Positions 17,575 to 27,632 are shown, counted from the stretch's first letter. The stretch: 64,000 nt of DNA from Alistipes sp. An66 (GCF_002161445.1 NZ_NFHT01000013.1:17840-81839), one strand, 5' to 3'. Notes: generated by a model not told the origin, from the sequence alone. Numbers and translations: made by a program.

Positions 17575-19069
17575 TCCGTTTGGTTTTTATCGTTTTTTTC
17601 TTTTTCCGTTTTTCGAACAGCCGGCCCGTCCATTTCCCGAGCCGCTCTTTCAGGGCCTTGATCCTTCCGGCATACCAGTCCGTGTCGAGCAGCGCCGAGT
17701 CGTTCGTCGCCTTGTAGGTGAGGTAGACGGCGATGGGCGTGAGGATGAACGACGAGATCCACATGCCGTAGAAGGCATTCCAGCTCCCCTCCTTGGCCAT
17801 CTTCTCGCCGGTGAGGCTGATGACGTAGTAGAAGACGAAGAAGACCACCGAGATCACCACCGGAAGCCCCAGACCGCCGCGGCGGATGATCGCTCCGAGC
17901 GGCGCCCCGATCAGGAAGAAGATCAGGATCGAGACCGGCAGCGAGATCTTGCGGTGCCACTCGATCTTCGAGCGGTAGAGCTGATTCAGCGCCTCTTTGG
18001 CCGAGGATTCGTCGAAGGCGAACATGTTGCGCGAGTTCTTGGCCAGCGTGCGGGCCTGGTCCCAGATCCGCTCCTTTTCGCGGGTCGGGAGCCCCGAGAT
18101 CGAATCCGTGGCCAGCAGGTTGCGGAAGCCGCTCTTGTCCACGCGCAGGCTGTCGGGCTGCGGCAGGACGCTGTTGTCCCGGGCGAAGATCTGTTCTTTG
18201 AGCAGCGGCTCGTAGGAGTTCGTCGTCGCGGCGTTGACCTTGATTTCCAGCGAGTCGATGTCGTGCTGCAACTCGTTGATGTTCTTCGTCTGGGAGTTCG
18301 AGAACATGTCGGCGTCGCTGCGTCCCATGGCGAAGCCGTCCATCGGGATGACCTGCTTTTGCAGTTCGAAGGTGTGGTGGCGCAGGGCGCTCTTGTTGTA
18401 CCACTGGCTGTTGCGGGTCTGCTCGTAGGTTTCGCCGTGGTAGAGCGTCACGAGCAGGTATTTCTTGTCGTCCGAGAGGCGGATGTAGCCCGAATCGGCC
18501 ACGATGGTGTTCATGTTGCCGTTCGTGGCGCGGTTGTCGTAGATCAGCACGTCGGTCAGCAGGTGCGTCTCGGGATCCTGGTGTCCCACGCGGATCGACA
18601 TGTTGTCGATGCCGTTGAAGAAGAGTCCGTCCTGGAATTCGAGGCTCTGTTTCTGCTGGCGGATGTCGTAGATGATGCTGAACATCTTCTTGTTGGAGTA
18701 CGGCACCAGGTTGTTCGAGATGAAGAAGCTCCCCACGGCGATGAACCCCACGACGATGATCAGCGGTTTGGTGATTTTGAGCAGCGACATTCCGGCCGAC
18801 TTCATGGCCAGCAGTTCGTAGTTTTCGCCCAGATTGCCCATCGTCATGATCGCGGCCAGCAGCATCGCCAGCGGCAGCCCCATCGGGATCATGTTGGCCA
18901 TGGCGTAGGACATCAGCTCGATGATGATCCCGGCGCTGAGTCCCTTGCCCACGAGTTCGTCGATGTAGCGCCACACGAAGTTCATCATCAGCACGAACAT
19001 GACGATGAAGAAGGTGAGGACCATGGGTCCGAGGTAGGCCTTCAGGACGAGTTTATGGATGGTCTTCAT
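17549..19069 (-). CDS. LptF/LptG-family permease (YjgP/YjgQ)
   Basis: Inner-membrane permease of the lipopolysaccharide export machine, 506 aa. There are three N-terminal helices ([20 protein letters not shown], then [19 protein letters not shown] and [13 protein letters not shown]), a long periplasmic jellyroll region (about 120-370), and three C-terminal helices including [18 protein letters not shown]. In Bacteroidetes one LptF/G-like protein is often annotated without being able to assign F or G. The tail is very basic ([15 protein letters not shown]). It overlaps znuB-like by 17 bp and ribBA by 26 bp. Confidence 0.88.
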   Translation of the reverse strand: MKTIHKLVLKAYLGPMVLTFFIVMFVLMMNFVWRYIDELVGKGLSAGIIIELMSYAMANMIPMGLPLAMLLAAIMTMGNLGENYELLAMKSAGMSLLKITKPLIIVVGFIAVGSFFISNNLVPYSNKKMFSIIYDIRQQKQSLEFQDGLFFNGIDNMSIRVGHQDPETHLLTDVLIYDNRATNGNMNTIVADSGYIRLSDDKKYLLVTLYHGETYEQTRNSQWYNKSALRHHTFELQKQVIPMDGFAMGRSDADMFSNSQTKNINELQHDIDSLEIKVNAATTNSYEPLLKEQIFARDNSVLPQPDSLRVDKSGFRNLLATDSISGLPTREKERIWDQARTLAKNSRNMFAFDESSAKEALNQLYRSKIEWHRKISLPVSILIFFLIGAPLGAIIRRGGLGLPVVISVVFFVFYYVISLTGEKMAKEGSWNAFYGMWISSFILTPIAVYLTYKATNDSALLDTDWYAGRIKALKERLGKWTGRLFEKRKKKKTIKTKRNGKRDGTE

Positions 19070-19898
19070 GCCGTGTATGCGATTTTTTGTTCGGCAAAGA
19101 TACGAGTTTTACCGTTATGAGCGCAAGGGTGAGCGTAAATATTATGGCGGCGCCGGGCGGGACGTCGAGGTGGTAGCTGACAATGAGTCCCGCGATGTTC
19201 CCCGCGACGGCCACGGCCGGCGCCGCGAGGGCCAGCGTCCGGTACGACCGCGAGAGGCTGTTGACGATGACCGCGGGCATGGTCAGCAGCGAGATGAGCA
19301 GCACGATGCCCATGATGCGGATCGAGAGGACGATCGTCACGGCCACCAGGGCCGACATCACGTAGGAGATCACGCGGGTGGGGATGTTGCGCGAGCGGGC
19401 GAAGTCGCGGTCGAAGGCGACGTACATCACCGGACGGAGCCAGAGCAGCGTGCCGACGAGGATCACGCCGGTGAGGAGGGCCAGCGCCGCGACGTCGCCG
19501 CCGGTGACGGTGATGATGCTGCCGAAGAGGTAGGCCGAGAGGTCGCCGGAGGTGTATCCGGGTCGCAGGCTCATGAAGAGGGCCCCGACGGCCATGCCCA
19601 CGGACCAGATGATGCCGATGGCGGAGTCTTCGCGGATGTGTCCGCGGCTGCCGGCCCACTCGATGCCGAGGGCCGAGAGCACGGCGAAGAGCATGGCGCC
19701 GGCAATGGGGTTCGTGCCGGCCCAGAAGGCGATGCCGAGGCCGCCGAACGAGGCGTGGGTGATGCCGCCGGCGAGGAAGACCATGCGGCGGCAGACGACG
19801 TATGTGCCGATCACTCCGCATGCGATGCCCGAAAGCACGCAGGCGGCCAGTGCGTTCGAGAGATAGCCGTATTGGAAGACGTCGCTGAAAAATTCCAT
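19053..19898 (-). CDS. Metal ABC transporter permease (ZnuB/MntB type)
   Basis: A 281-aa polytopic permease of the ABC-3 family for Zn, Mn or Fe. Hallmarks are ALAACVLSGIACGVIGTYVV, RRMVFLAGGITHASFGGLG and LISLLTMPAVIVNSLSRSY. Eight or so membrane helices are apparent. No ATPase or metal-binding lipoprotein gene is nearby, so partners must be encoded elsewhere. It is the first gene of the unit leading into lptG-ribBA-fmt, with a -7 box at 19918-19925. Confidence 0.88.
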   Translation of the reverse strand: MEFFSDVFQYGYLSNALAACVLSGIACGVIGTYVVCRRMVFLAGGITHASFGGLGIAFWAGTNPIAGAMLFAVLSALGIEWAGSRGHIREDSAIGIIWSVGMAVGALFMSLRPGYTSGDLSAYLFGSIITVTGGDVAALALLTGVILVGTLLWLRPVMYVAFDRDFARSRNIPTRVISYVMSALVAVTIVLSIRIMGIVLLISLLTMPAVIVNSLSRSYRTLALAAPAVAVAGNIAGLIVSYHLDVPPGAAIIFTLTLALITVKLVSLPNKKSHTRHEDHP

Positions 19899-19917
19899 GC
19901 CTGGTCCGTATTGCGTG

Positions 19918-19925
19918 CAAATTTA
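19918..19925 (-). promoter_or_regulatory. -7 element for the metal-permease operon
   Basis: TAAATTTG on the minus strand, a perfect TAnnTTTG, 20 bases before the permease ATG. The intergenic region is shared with the divergent mtaB gene. Confidence 0.6.
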
Positions 19926-19998
19926 CGCTTTTTTATCGGAAAAGCCTCCTCCTTTCGCACAGTTTTCGTAATTTCGTGCCGTAAAAAGTAAGGAATTC

Positions 19999-21297
19999 AT
20001 GCAACCGCGAAGAGTCAATTTCCATACGTTGGGCTGCAAGCTCAATTTTTCGGAGTCGTCGACGCTGGCCCGGGAGTTCGAGCGGGGCGGCTTCGTGCGG
20101 GTGCCGCCCACGGCCGAGGCGGACATCTGCGTGATCAACAGCTGCTCGGTGACGGAGCACGCCGACAAGAAGTGCCGCAACCTGATCCGCAGGCTGCACC
20201 GTCGCAATCCGCAGGCGATCATCGCCGTGACGGGGTGCTACGCGCAGTTGAAACCGCAGGAGATCGCCGCCATCGAGGGGGTCGACATCGTGTTGAGCAA
20301 CAACGATAAGGGAGAGTTATATAAACGGGTGGTTGAACTCACGGGCAAGGGCCGGGCGCAGGTGTACAGCTGCGACACGGATTCGCTGACGTCGTTCTTC
20401 GCAGCCTTTTCGAGCGGCGACCGCACGCGCGCCTTCCTCAAAGTCCAGGACGGCTGCGACTACTGCTGCTCCTACTGCACGATCCACTACGCCCGCGGTG
20501 CGAGCCGCAACATGCCGATCGCCGATCTGGTGGCCGAAGCCCGTCAGATTGCCGCGGCCGGACAGCGCGAGATCGTCCTCACGGGCGTCAATACGGGCGA
20601 CTTCGGCCGCTCGACCGGCGAACGCTTCATCGACCTGCTGCGGGCGCTGGTCCGGGTCGAGGGGATCGAGCGCTTCCGCATCTCCTCCATCGAGCCGAAC
20701 CTGCTGACCGACGAGATCATCGAGTTCTGCGCCCGCGAGCCCAAGATGATGCACCACTTCCACATCCCGCTCCAAAGCGGTTCGGACCGCATCCTGGGCC
20801 TCATGCGCCGCCGCTACACTACGGCCCGCTTCGCCGAGCGCATCGCCGCCGTGCGGCGGTGGATGCCCGACGCCTTCATCGGCATCGACGTCATCGTCGG
20901 CTTCCCCGGCGAGACCGAGGCCGATTTCCGCGCGACGTACGACTTCCTCGCCGGGCTGGAACCCGCCTTTCTGCACATCTTCCCCTTCTCGGAGCGTCCC
21001 GGAACTCCGGCCGTCGACCTGCCCGGAAAGGTGCAGCCCTCGGTCGCCACGCGGCGCGTCGCCGAACTGGAAGCGCTCTGCGGGCGGCTGCATGCCGACT
21101 TCTGCGCCCGGGCCGTCGGGTCGGAGGACACGGTGCTCTTCGAAAGCACGCGCCGCGGCGGCATGATGTTCGGTTTCACGGGCAATTACCGCCGCGTGAA
21201 GGCCCCCTACGACGCCGCCCGGGTCAACACCATCTGCCGCGTCGCACTCGGCGAGATGGATGATTCTCACGATCTGATGGGCGAAATCCGGGATTAA
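19999..21297 (+). CDS. mtaB: tRNA t6A37 methylthiotransferase
   Basis: Radical-SAM enzyme that adds a methylthio group to t6A37 of tRNA. It is 432 aa. The N-terminal MTTase domain starts RRVNFHTLGCKLNFSESS and includes CVINSCSVTEHADKKCR and TGCYAQLKP. The radical-SAM cluster CxxxCxxC is in DGCDYCCSYCTIHYARG. DAFIGIDVIVGFPGETE and a short C-terminal TRAM-like segment follow. The N-terminal cysteine pattern and the starting NFHTLGCKLN favour MtaB over MiaB or RimO. Confidence 0.92.
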   Translation: MQPRRVNFHTLGCKLNFSESSTLAREFERGGFVRVPPTAEADICVINSCSVTEHADKKCRNLIRRLHRRNPQAIIAVTGCYAQLKPQEIAAIEGVDIVLSNNDKGELYKRVVELTGKGRAQVYSCDTDSLTSFFAAFSSGDRTRAFLKVQDGCDYCCSYCTIHYARGASRNMPIADLVAEARQIAAAGQREIVLTGVNTGDFGRSTGERFIDLLRALVRVEGIERFRISSIEPNLLTDEIIEFCAREPKMMHHFHIPLQSGSDRILGLMRRRYTTARFAERIAAVRRWMPDAFIGIDVIVGFPGETEADFRATYDFLAGLEPAFLHIFPFSERPGTPAVDLPGKVQPSVATRRVAELEALCGRLHADFCARAVGSEDTVLFESTRRGGMMFGFTGNYRRVKAPYDAARVNTICRVALGEMDDSHDLMGEIRD

Positions 21298-21301
21298 TTA
21301 T

Positions 21302-21309
21302 TATATTTG
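21302..21309 (+). promoter_or_regulatory. -7 element for the sensor-trkH unit
   Basis: TATATTTG, a perfect -7 match located immediately after the mtaB stop and 23 bases before the next ATG. Confidence 0.6.
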
Positions 21310-21332
21310 CATGCAAAGTAACGCTGTAAAGT

Positions 21333-22133
21333 ATGACGGGTTTGCGTAAACGGGTGACGGTCGGATTTTTGAGCATCGTCTGCCTGCTGTTTTTTTCCGG
21401 AATGATCTCCCTGCTCGAACTGGGCCATTTGAGCCGCGATACGGGTGAAATCCTCAAGGCCAATGCGCGCAACATCGAGCTGGCCAAAGAGATGCTCGAC
21501 GCCGCTCACGAACAGAATGTGGCGCTGATCCGTCTGTCGGTCTTCGGCGACCGCTCCGGAGACAGCCTCTGCCGCGTCTGCATGGACCGGCTGGAAAATA
21601 CGCTGCTCGTGGCCCAGAACGAGGCTCTCGACAAGTCGTTCCTCGATTCGCTCGCCTTCGCGACCACAGAACTCCGCCTCGCCACGGACAACTACCTCGC
21701 CTTCGGCGACCTGCGCTCCTCCGACTCGCTCGCCGCGGCGCAGACCCCCCAACGCCCCGACTCGCTGGGCATCAAGTGGTACAACGAGGAGTACGACGCT
21801 CTCTACGGACGTCTTACGGCCGCCATCAAGAACTACATGACCTCCACGCAGAGCTCCCTGGCGCCGCGTGCCGAGCAGATGAAGAAAAACGCCTACCGCG
21901 CCGTGACGCCCGTGCTGATCTCCGTTGCCGTGATGATCGCCATCGTGCTGATGCTCTACTATTTCATGTCGATCTACTGCGTGTCGCCCGTCGTGCGCAT
22001 GAACAAGAGCCTCGGCGACTGGCTCTCCTTCCGCACCCCCTTCAACGTGAAGGGCGACCTCAAGGACGAGGTCCTCGAACTCAAGGAGCGCATCGAAACG
22101 CTCATCAACCAGTCGAAACAACCCAAAGCCTGA
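21333..22133 (+). CDS. Membrane sensor protein ending in a HAMP-like linker, no output domain
   Basis: A 266-aa protein with an N-terminal membrane helix (about 9-30), a roughly 160-residue helical periplasmic domain of the four-helix-bundle chemoreceptor type (HLSRDTGEILKANARNIELA onward), and a second helix (LISVAVMIAIVLMLYYFMSI). A short HAMP-like cytoplasmic segment ends at ELKERIETLINQSKQ. There is no histidine kinase, cyclase or MCP signalling domain. It lies 4 bp upstream of trkH, so it may report on or modulate potassium uptake; that is inference. Confidence 0.7.
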   Translation: MTGLRKRVTVGFLSIVCLLFFSGMISLLELGHLSRDTGEILKANARNIELAKEMLDAAHEQNVALIRLSVFGDRSGDSLCRVCMDRLENTLLVAQNEALDKSFLDSLAFATTELRLATDNYLAFGDLRSSDSLAAAQTPQRPDSLGIKWYNEEYDALYGRLTAAIKNYMTSTQSSLAPRAEQMKKNAYRAVTPVLISVAVMIAIVLMLYYFMSIYCVSPVVRMNKSLGDWLSFRTPFNVKGDLKDEVLELKERIETLINQSKQPKA

Positions 22134-22137
22134 AGCG

Positions 22138-23583
22138 ATGCGCGTCGAAGTGGTCCTGCGATATGTCGGAGTCGTGATGCTGTTCATGGCGCTCTTCATG
22201 CTGATCTCCGCGGGGATCTCCTACGTGAGCGGCGTGGACTCGGCATTCTATCCCCTGCTGCTGTCGTCGCTGCTTACGGCCCTGCTGGGCGCCTTCCCGC
22301 TGATCTTCGTGGGGCGCTGCGAGCAGATCACCAACAAGGAGGGTTTCTGCATCGTCGTCGGGGCGTGGTTGGTGGCCTGCGTCGTGTCGATGTTCCCCTA
22401 CCTGATCTGGGGCGGGGAGTTCACGCTGGTCAACGCCTGGTTCGAAAGCGTCTCGGGCCTTACGACAACCGGTTCGACGGTCCTGAATGACGTCGAGGCC
22501 CTGCCCCGCGGGTTGCAGTTCTGGCGTTTTGCGACGACCTGGATCGGCGGTATGGGCGTGGTGATGTTCGCCCTGGTCGTCCTCCCCTCGATGGGCCGCA
22601 GCAAGATGATGCTCTCCAACGTGGAGCTCTCGTCGATGGCCCGCGACAACTACCGCTACCGTTCGCAGATCACCCTCCAGATCCTGCTGGTGGTCTACGT
22701 CGGGCTGACCGTCCTGTCGACCGTGCTGCTCAAGATGGCCGGGATGAACTGGTTCGACGCCCTGTGCCACGCCATGTCGGCCTGCGCCACGAGCGGCTTC
22801 TCGACCAAGAATGCCAGCGTCGCCTACTTCAACAGCCCGGCCATCGATACGATTCTGATCTTTACGATGGCTGCGGCCGGTATCCATTTCGGGCTGATCT
22901 ACGCTACGGTCACCGGGAAACGCAACAACATCTTCCGCTCGGAGGTCACGCGCTGGTATCTCGGAATACTGTTGGTCGGGGGGCTGCTCATCGCCATCAG
23001 CCTCTATGCCGCGGACCTCTACCCCACGCTCTCGGCCTCGTTCCGCCACGGCATGTTCCAGTTCGTCTCGGTGGTCTCCACCTCGGGGTTTGCCACGGCC
23101 GATTCGAACACCTGGACGCCGTTTGCGGTCATCATCCTGATCTTCGGGTCGATCGTCTGCGCCTGTGCGGGCTCCACGGCCGGCGGCATCAAGGTCAACC
23201 GCATGGTCCTGGCCGGAAAGATGATGAGCGCGCGCCTGAAACTCCAGCAGCATCCCAACGCCGTGATCCGCATCCGGCTGGACGGCGTCATTCAGGACAA
23301 CGAGGTGCTGCACTCCGTGATGATCTACATCGTGGCCTATCTGATGTTTTTGCTGTTGGGGACGATTGCGGGGGCCTTGTTCGGCGTCGACCTGACGACC
23401 AGTTTCACCGGGTCGGTCGCTTCGATGGGCAACGTGGGACCGGGATTCGGCGAGGTCGGGTCGATGGACAACTGGTCGGCGATGCCGTCGGCTTTCAAAA
23501 TGACGAATACGTTGCTGATGCTGCTGGGGCGTCTGGAGATTTTCGGTCTGATTCAGATCTTTTTGATTAAATGGTGGAGATAA
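22138..23583 (+). CDS. trkH: TrkH-family potassium uptake protein
   Basis: Membrane subunit of Trk potassium uptake, 481 aa with about ten helices. P-loop filters are recognisable: SVSGLTTTGSTVLNDV, SACATSGFSTKNAS, VSTSGFATADSN and MGNVGPGFGEVG, plus the family motif CAGSTAGGIKVNRM. The regulatory NAD-binding TrkA partner is not in the window. It is co-transcribed with the HAMP-only sensor (4 bp) and the SPOR-like protein (10 bp). Confidence 0.94.
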   Translation: MRVEVVLRYVGVVMLFMALFMLISAGISYVSGVDSAFYPLLLSSLLTALLGAFPLIFVGRCEQITNKEGFCIVVGAWLVACVVSMFPYLIWGGEFTLVNAWFESVSGLTTTGSTVLNDVEALPRGLQFWRFATTWIGGMGVVMFALVVLPSMGRSKMMLSNVELSSMARDNYRYRSQITLQILLVVYVGLTVLSTVLLKMAGMNWFDALCHAMSACATSGFSTKNASVAYFNSPAIDTILIFTMAAAGIHFGLIYATVTGKRNNIFRSEVTRWYLGILLVGGLLIAISLYAADLYPTLSASFRHGMFQFVSVVSTSGFATADSNTWTPFAVIILIFGSIVCACAGSTAGGIKVNRMVLAGKMMSARLKLQQHPNAVIRIRLDGVIQDNEVLHSVMIYIVAYLMFLLLGTIAGALFGVDLTTSFTGSVASMGNVGPGFGEVGSMDNWSAMPSAFKMTNTLLMLLGRLEIFGLIQIFLIKWWR

Positions 23584-23593
23584 TCCGAAGCCT

Positions 23594-25141
23594 ATGTTTC
23601 GCAGGAATTTCATATATGTGCTGGGTGCGCTCTTTCTGACGGCGGGCGGTCTGTTGGCCCAACAACCCCCGGTGGAGGCCCGCATTGCCGGTCTGGAGAA
23701 CAACGAGGAGTATATGTCGCTGCTGCGGGAGGATGCCCGGCTGCAGGAGCGCGAGGATTCGATCGTGAATGCCGTGGCGGTCCTGCGCGAACGCCTGCGC
23801 GAGGATCCGGTGCAGCGTCAGCGCTATTCGCAGGAGATCCTGCAGCTCGAAAGCCGGATCTTCGAGATCCGCAACGCCAAGGGGCGTCTGATCGATCGGA
23901 TCAACACCATCGAGCAGGAGTGGGTGCTGGCCAATCTCGACGGGGCGGTGCAGACTCCGGCGACTTCGGGCGACGGAGCCGTCGTGTCGATTCCCGACTC
24001 CGTGAAGGTCCGCAACCTGGTCGACAACCTCTATTTCCGCGAACACCTTGCCGAGGCGGACTATGCGGCATTGTGCAAGGCCCAGCGGCTGGAATCCGCC
24101 GCCCGGGATTATGCGGACCGCTATTTCGCCAACCATGCGACGCTGACCGAACTGGCCGAGTCGTACGCCGCGGTGCAGACCGAGGCCGAGGCGATGGAGA
24201 TCTACGAGCGGCTGACGGCCCTGCAAGGGATCAACCGCCAGCTGGCCGACTCGCTCTCCGAGGTCTGGAACTACATCTTCGACAACAAGAACTACGCCTA
24301 CGGCTATATCCTCGACGAACTCAACAGCGAGGAGATCCTCGCCCGTGAGGAGGAGGAACTCGCGCGTGCATCGCGCCAGCTCACCGGGTTGAGCGGCACG
24401 ACGGCCTCGGATGCCGTGGCGGACTATTTCCTCCGCAAGCGCGTGATCGCCGACTATGAAGTCGCCGTGGCGGAGGTCCTGGGGCTGGATGCCGCACGCG
24501 ATTCGCTGCGCGGGGCGGCCGAACAGCTCGCCGCCGTCGATTTCCGGCTCCCGCGGGTCGAGGTTGCCGAGCGCTACTTCCTCGACTACGACAGCGTGGC
24601 CTTCTCGTCGAAGCCCAAATACACGTATCAGAACCCGATCCCCGAGTGCAAGGTCTACGCCAACGGTACGATCTACCGGATCCTGCTCGGCACGTTCAAC
24701 ACCAAACGGGCCGCCGCGACCTTCCGCGGGGCCTACCCGCTCTTCTACCTGATCAACGCCGACGGCAAGTGGTGCTACTATACGGGCGGCTTCGCGTCGC
24801 TCGAAGAGGCCGAGGCGGCGCAGAAGATCCTCAAAGAGCACGGATTCCTGCGTCCCGAGATCGTGGTGTGGGTCGACGGCGCGGAGCGCAACCTCTCGCG
24901 CGATCCCGAGGCGATGAACGTCACCTACCGTGTGGAGATCACCGGTGCGGAGGCCCTGCCGGAGGCCGCGAAGCAGGTGATTGCCGAGACCGCCGCCGGG
25001 CATGAGCTCTCGCGCGTCGGGCAGCAGCTGTTCGTCGTCGCGGGATTCACCGAGCGGACGACGGCCGACCGCCTGGCCGAGGCGTTGCGCATGGCCGACG
25101 GGTCGCTCGAAATAAATGTCGTCGAAGTGACGAATCCCTGA
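23594..25141 (+). CDS. Secreted protein with SPOR-like repeat
   Basis: A 515-aa exported protein: signal peptide 1-22 (FIYVLGALFLTAGGLLAQ), long helical, charge-rich middle with coiled-coil character (about 35-330), and a C-terminal region (about 365-435) resembling a SPOR domain (YRILLGTFNTKRAAATF, WCYYTGGFASLEEAEAAQ). A second divergent copy lies at about 445-515 (LFVVAGFTERTTADRLAEAL). SPOR domains bind denuded peptidoglycan, so a cell-wall or division-site role is plausible. The family is otherwise uncharacterised. Confidence 0.7.
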   Translation: MFRRNFIYVLGALFLTAGGLLAQQPPVEARIAGLENNEEYMSLLREDARLQEREDSIVNAVAVLRERLREDPVQRQRYSQEILQLESRIFEIRNAKGRLIDRINTIEQEWVLANLDGAVQTPATSGDGAVVSIPDSVKVRNLVDNLYFREHLAEADYAALCKAQRLESAARDYADRYFANHATLTELAESYAAVQTEAEAMEIYERLTALQGINRQLADSLSEVWNYIFDNKNYAYGYILDELNSEEILAREEEELARASRQLTGLSGTTASDAVADYFLRKRVIADYEVAVAEVLGLDAARDSLRGAAEQLAAVDFRLPRVEVAERYFLDYDSVAFSSKPKYTYQNPIPECKVYANGTIYRILLGTFNTKRAAATFRGAYPLFYLINADGKWCYYTGGFASLEEAEAAQKILKEHGFLRPEIVVWVDGAERNLSRDPEAMNVTYRVEITGAEALPEAAKQVIAETAAGHELSRVGQQLFVVAGFTERTTADRLAEALRMADGSLEINVVEVTNP

Positions 25142-25192
25142 AAAATTTTTCCTACCTTTAACTTCTGACCAAACCGCTCATCGGATCGCTTT

Positions 25193-25663
25193 ATGGACCT
25201 CTTCTATATCGTATTGCTCGTTCTGCTCGGGCTGCTCTTCCTGGTGGCCGAACTCGTGCTGCTGCCCGGCGTCTCGGTCGGCGCCGTGCTGGCCATGGCC
25301 TCCTACGGCGGGGCGATCTACCTCGCCTTCCGCAATCTCGGAACCGTGCCCGGCATCCTCGTCATCGTCGTCATCCTCCTGTTGTCGCTCGTCGCGGTGG
25401 TCGTCTCCCTGCGTGCCAAGACCTGGCAGCGATTCTCCCTCAAACAGGAGATCCAGTCGTCGAGCATGCCCGTCATGCCCTCCGAGGAGCTCCGGATCGG
25501 CGACCGCGGCACGACTCTTTCGCGCCTCTCTCCGATGGGAAAGGTCGAAATCGGCGGACGGGTCTACGAGGCCAAATCCACGGGGACCTATGTCGACCCG
25601 AACCGGGAGGTCGAGGTCGTCGGATTCGAGAATTTCAGCGTCGTCGTCAAAACGGTCGGGTGA
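25193..25663 (+). CDS. NfeD family protein
   Basis: A 156-aa NfeD-like protein. Three N-terminal helices (LDLFYIVLLVLLGLLFLVAELVLLPG-type start, seen as VLLVLLGLLFLVAE) are followed by a C-terminal OB-fold of the NfeD type (about 95-156: LRIGDRGTTLSRLSPMGKVEIGG). NfeD proteins partner flotillins, and floA is the next gene 109 bp downstream. TACCTTTA at 25153-25160 is a partial -7 match upstream. Confidence 0.85.
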   Translation: MDLFYIVLLVLLGLLFLVAELVLLPGVSVGAVLAMASYGGAIYLAFRNLGTVPGILVIVVILLLSLVAVVVSLRAKTWQRFSLKQEIQSSSMPVMPSEELRIGDRGTTLSRLSPMGKVEIGGRVYEAKSTGTYVDPNREVEVVGFENFSVVVKTVG

Positions 25664-25772
25664 GAACCTGCGTCCCGCTTCCCTGCTACTGTCGCTTTTT
25701 CCTGTTGAAGCCCGATGCGGAGGGACCGGCGACAAAACTATCGGAAAATTGTCAAAATAAAATATCGGATTT

Positions 25773-26744
25773 ATGGATTTACAGGTTGGAATGATCGCGC
25801 TGATCGTCTTCGTGAGCCTCTTCGCCATCTGGCTCGTCTTCTATTTCATCCCCGTGGGATTGTGGTTCTCGGCCCTGGTGTCGGGCGTAAGGATCAGCCT
25901 GCTGCAACTCGTGCTGATGCGCTGGCGCAAGGTCCCGCCTTCGATCATCGTCTCGTCGATGATCGAGAGCACGAAGGCCGGACTCAAACTCAATCCCAAC
26001 GAACTCGAAGCCCACTATCTGGCGGGCGGAAACGTCACCAACGTGGTCCATGCCCTCGTTTCGGCGCAGAAGGCCAACATCCTGCTCGACTTCAAGATGG
26101 CCACGGCCATCGACCTGGCGGGCCGCGACGTCTTCGAGGCGGTGCAGATGTCCGTCAACCCGAAGGTGATCAACACGCCGCCGGTGGCCGCCGTGGCCAA
26201 AGACGGCATCCAGCTCATCGCCAAGGCCCGTGTGACGGTGCGCGCCAACATCAAGCAGCTGGTCGGCGGCGCCGGTGAGGAGACCGTGCTGGCGCGCGTC
26301 GGCGAGGGTATCGTCTCGTCGATCGGGTCGGCCGACTCGCACAAGATCGTGCTCGAAAATCCCGACTCCATCTCGCGCGTGGTGCTCGAAAAGGGACTCG
26401 ACGCCGGGACGGCCTTCGAGATCCTCTCGATCGACATCGCCGACATCGACGTGGGCAAGAACATCGGCGCGCAGTTGCAGATGGACCAGGCGCAGGCCGA
26501 CAAGAACATCGCCCAGGCCAAGGCCGAGGAGCGGCGTGCGATGGCCGTGGCTCTCGAACAGGAGAACAAGGCCAAGGCGCAGGATGCCCGCGCGAAGGTG
26601 ATTCTGGCCGAAGCCGAGGTGCCGCTGGCCATGGCCGAGGCCTTCCGCAACGGAAATCTCGGCATCATGGACTACTACAAGATGAAGAACATCATGGCCG
26701 ACACGCAGATGCGCGAGACCATCGCCAAACCCGAGAAAAAATAA
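25773..26744 (+). CDS. floA: Flotillin-like protein FloA
   Basis: Membrane-microdomain scaffold (UPF0365/FloA family), 323 aa. The N-terminal hydrophobic hairpin ([20 protein letters not shown]) anchors it. It is followed by the SPFH-like region with [32 protein letters not shown] and [14 protein letters not shown], and by an Ala/Glu-rich C-terminal coil ([20 protein letters not shown]). Length and motifs match FloA closely. A strong terminator follows. Confidence 0.94.
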   Translation: MDLQVGMIALIVFVSLFAIWLVFYFIPVGLWFSALVSGVRISLLQLVLMRWRKVPPSIIVSSMIESTKAGLKLNPNELEAHYLAGGNVTNVVHALVSAQKANILLDFKMATAIDLAGRDVFEAVQMSVNPKVINTPPVAAVAKDGIQLIAKARVTVRANIKQLVGGAGEETVLARVGEGIVSSIGSADSHKIVLENPDSISRVVLEKGLDAGTAFEILSIDIADIDVGKNIGAQLQMDQAQADKNIAQAKAEERRAMAVALEQENKAKAQDARAKVILAEAEVPLAMAEAFRNGNLGIMDYYKMKNIMADTQMRETIAKPEKK

Positions 26745-26764
26745 AACCGGGTCGGGATATTTTC

Positions 26765-26790
26765 GGGGCGTTGCGAACGCCCCTTTTTTT
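26765..26790 (+). terminator. Intrinsic terminator after floA
   Basis: GGGGCGTT (26765-26772) pairs with AACGCCCC (26776-26783), followed by seven or more T. Confidence 0.85.
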
Positions 26791-26813
26791 GATTGTGGAA
26801 AATGGATGAGAAA

Positions 26814-27632
26814 ATGAAGAAATTGCAGATTCTTGTACTCCTTCTGTTCCTGACCGTGACGGCGTCCGCCGCAAAGATTGATACGGCGGCGGTTTTCAGC
26901 CCGAAGATGCAGCGCGACATTCCGGTGGCGGTCGTCGTGCCCGACGGCGCCGAAGAGGGGCTGAAATACCCGGTGCTCTACCTGCTGCACGGTTACGGCG
27001 GTTCGCACCTCACGTGGCCCGGCATCTGCGACCTGCGGGCCCTGGCCGAGCGTCACGGCATGATCTTCGTCTGTCCCGACGGTGAGAACAGCTGGTATTG
27101 GGACAGTCCGCTCGATCCCCGCTCGCAGTTCGAGACCTTCGTGTCGCGGGAGCTGGTCGACTGGGTCGACGCGCACTACCCGACGCTGCCATGCCGTGAG
27201 GGACGCGCCATCACGGGGTTGAGCATGGGCGGTCACGGTGCGCTGTGGGTTGCCCTGCGCCACCGGGAGCGTTTCGGCGCCGCCGGCGCGACGGCCGGAG
27301 GGGTTGACATCCGTCCGTTCCCCGATTCGTGGGAGATGAAGAAGCAGCTGGGGCCGCGGGACGAGAATCCCGAACGGTGGGACGCCCACACGGTGATCGG
27401 GCAGGTCGACCGTCTGAACGACGGCGAGCTGGCATTGATTTTCGACTGCGGATACGGGGATTTCTTCTACGGCGTGAATACGGCCCTGCACGAGAAGTTG
27501 CTGGAACGCGGCATCGGGCACGATTTCCAGGTGAGGCCCGGGAAGCACAACGCCGCCTATTGGGCCGTTGCGCTCCCCTCGCAGCTGCTCTTCTTCGAGC
27601 GTTATTTCCGCACCTCGCGGGCGGAGGATTGA
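26814..27632 (+). CDS. Secreted alpha/beta-hydrolase esterase
   Basis: Exported esterase of the esterase-D/acetyl-xylan-esterase-like family. From the ATG at 26814 the protein is 272 aa with a clean signal peptide (MKKLQILVLLLFLTVTASA). In-frame ATGs at 26793 and 26802 are alternatives. The fold shows YPVLYLLHGYGGSHLTW (oxyanion region), the nucleophile elbow ITGLSMGGHGALW, and a late catalytic His in RPGKHNAAYW. The substrate is unknown; relatives act on acylated sugars or small esters. Confidence 0.85.
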   Translation: MKKLQILVLLLFLTVTASAAKIDTAAVFSPKMQRDIPVAVVVPDGAEEGLKYPVLYLLHGYGGSHLTWPGICDLRALAERHGMIFVCPDGENSWYWDSPLDPRSQFETFVSRELVDWVDAHYPTLPCREGRAITGLSMGGHGALWVALRHRERFGAAGATAGGVDIRPFPDSWEMKKQLGPRDENPERWDAHTVIGQVDRLNDGELALIFDCGYGDFFYGVNTALHEKLLERGIGHDFQVRPGKHNAAYWAVALPSQLLFFERYFRTSRAED

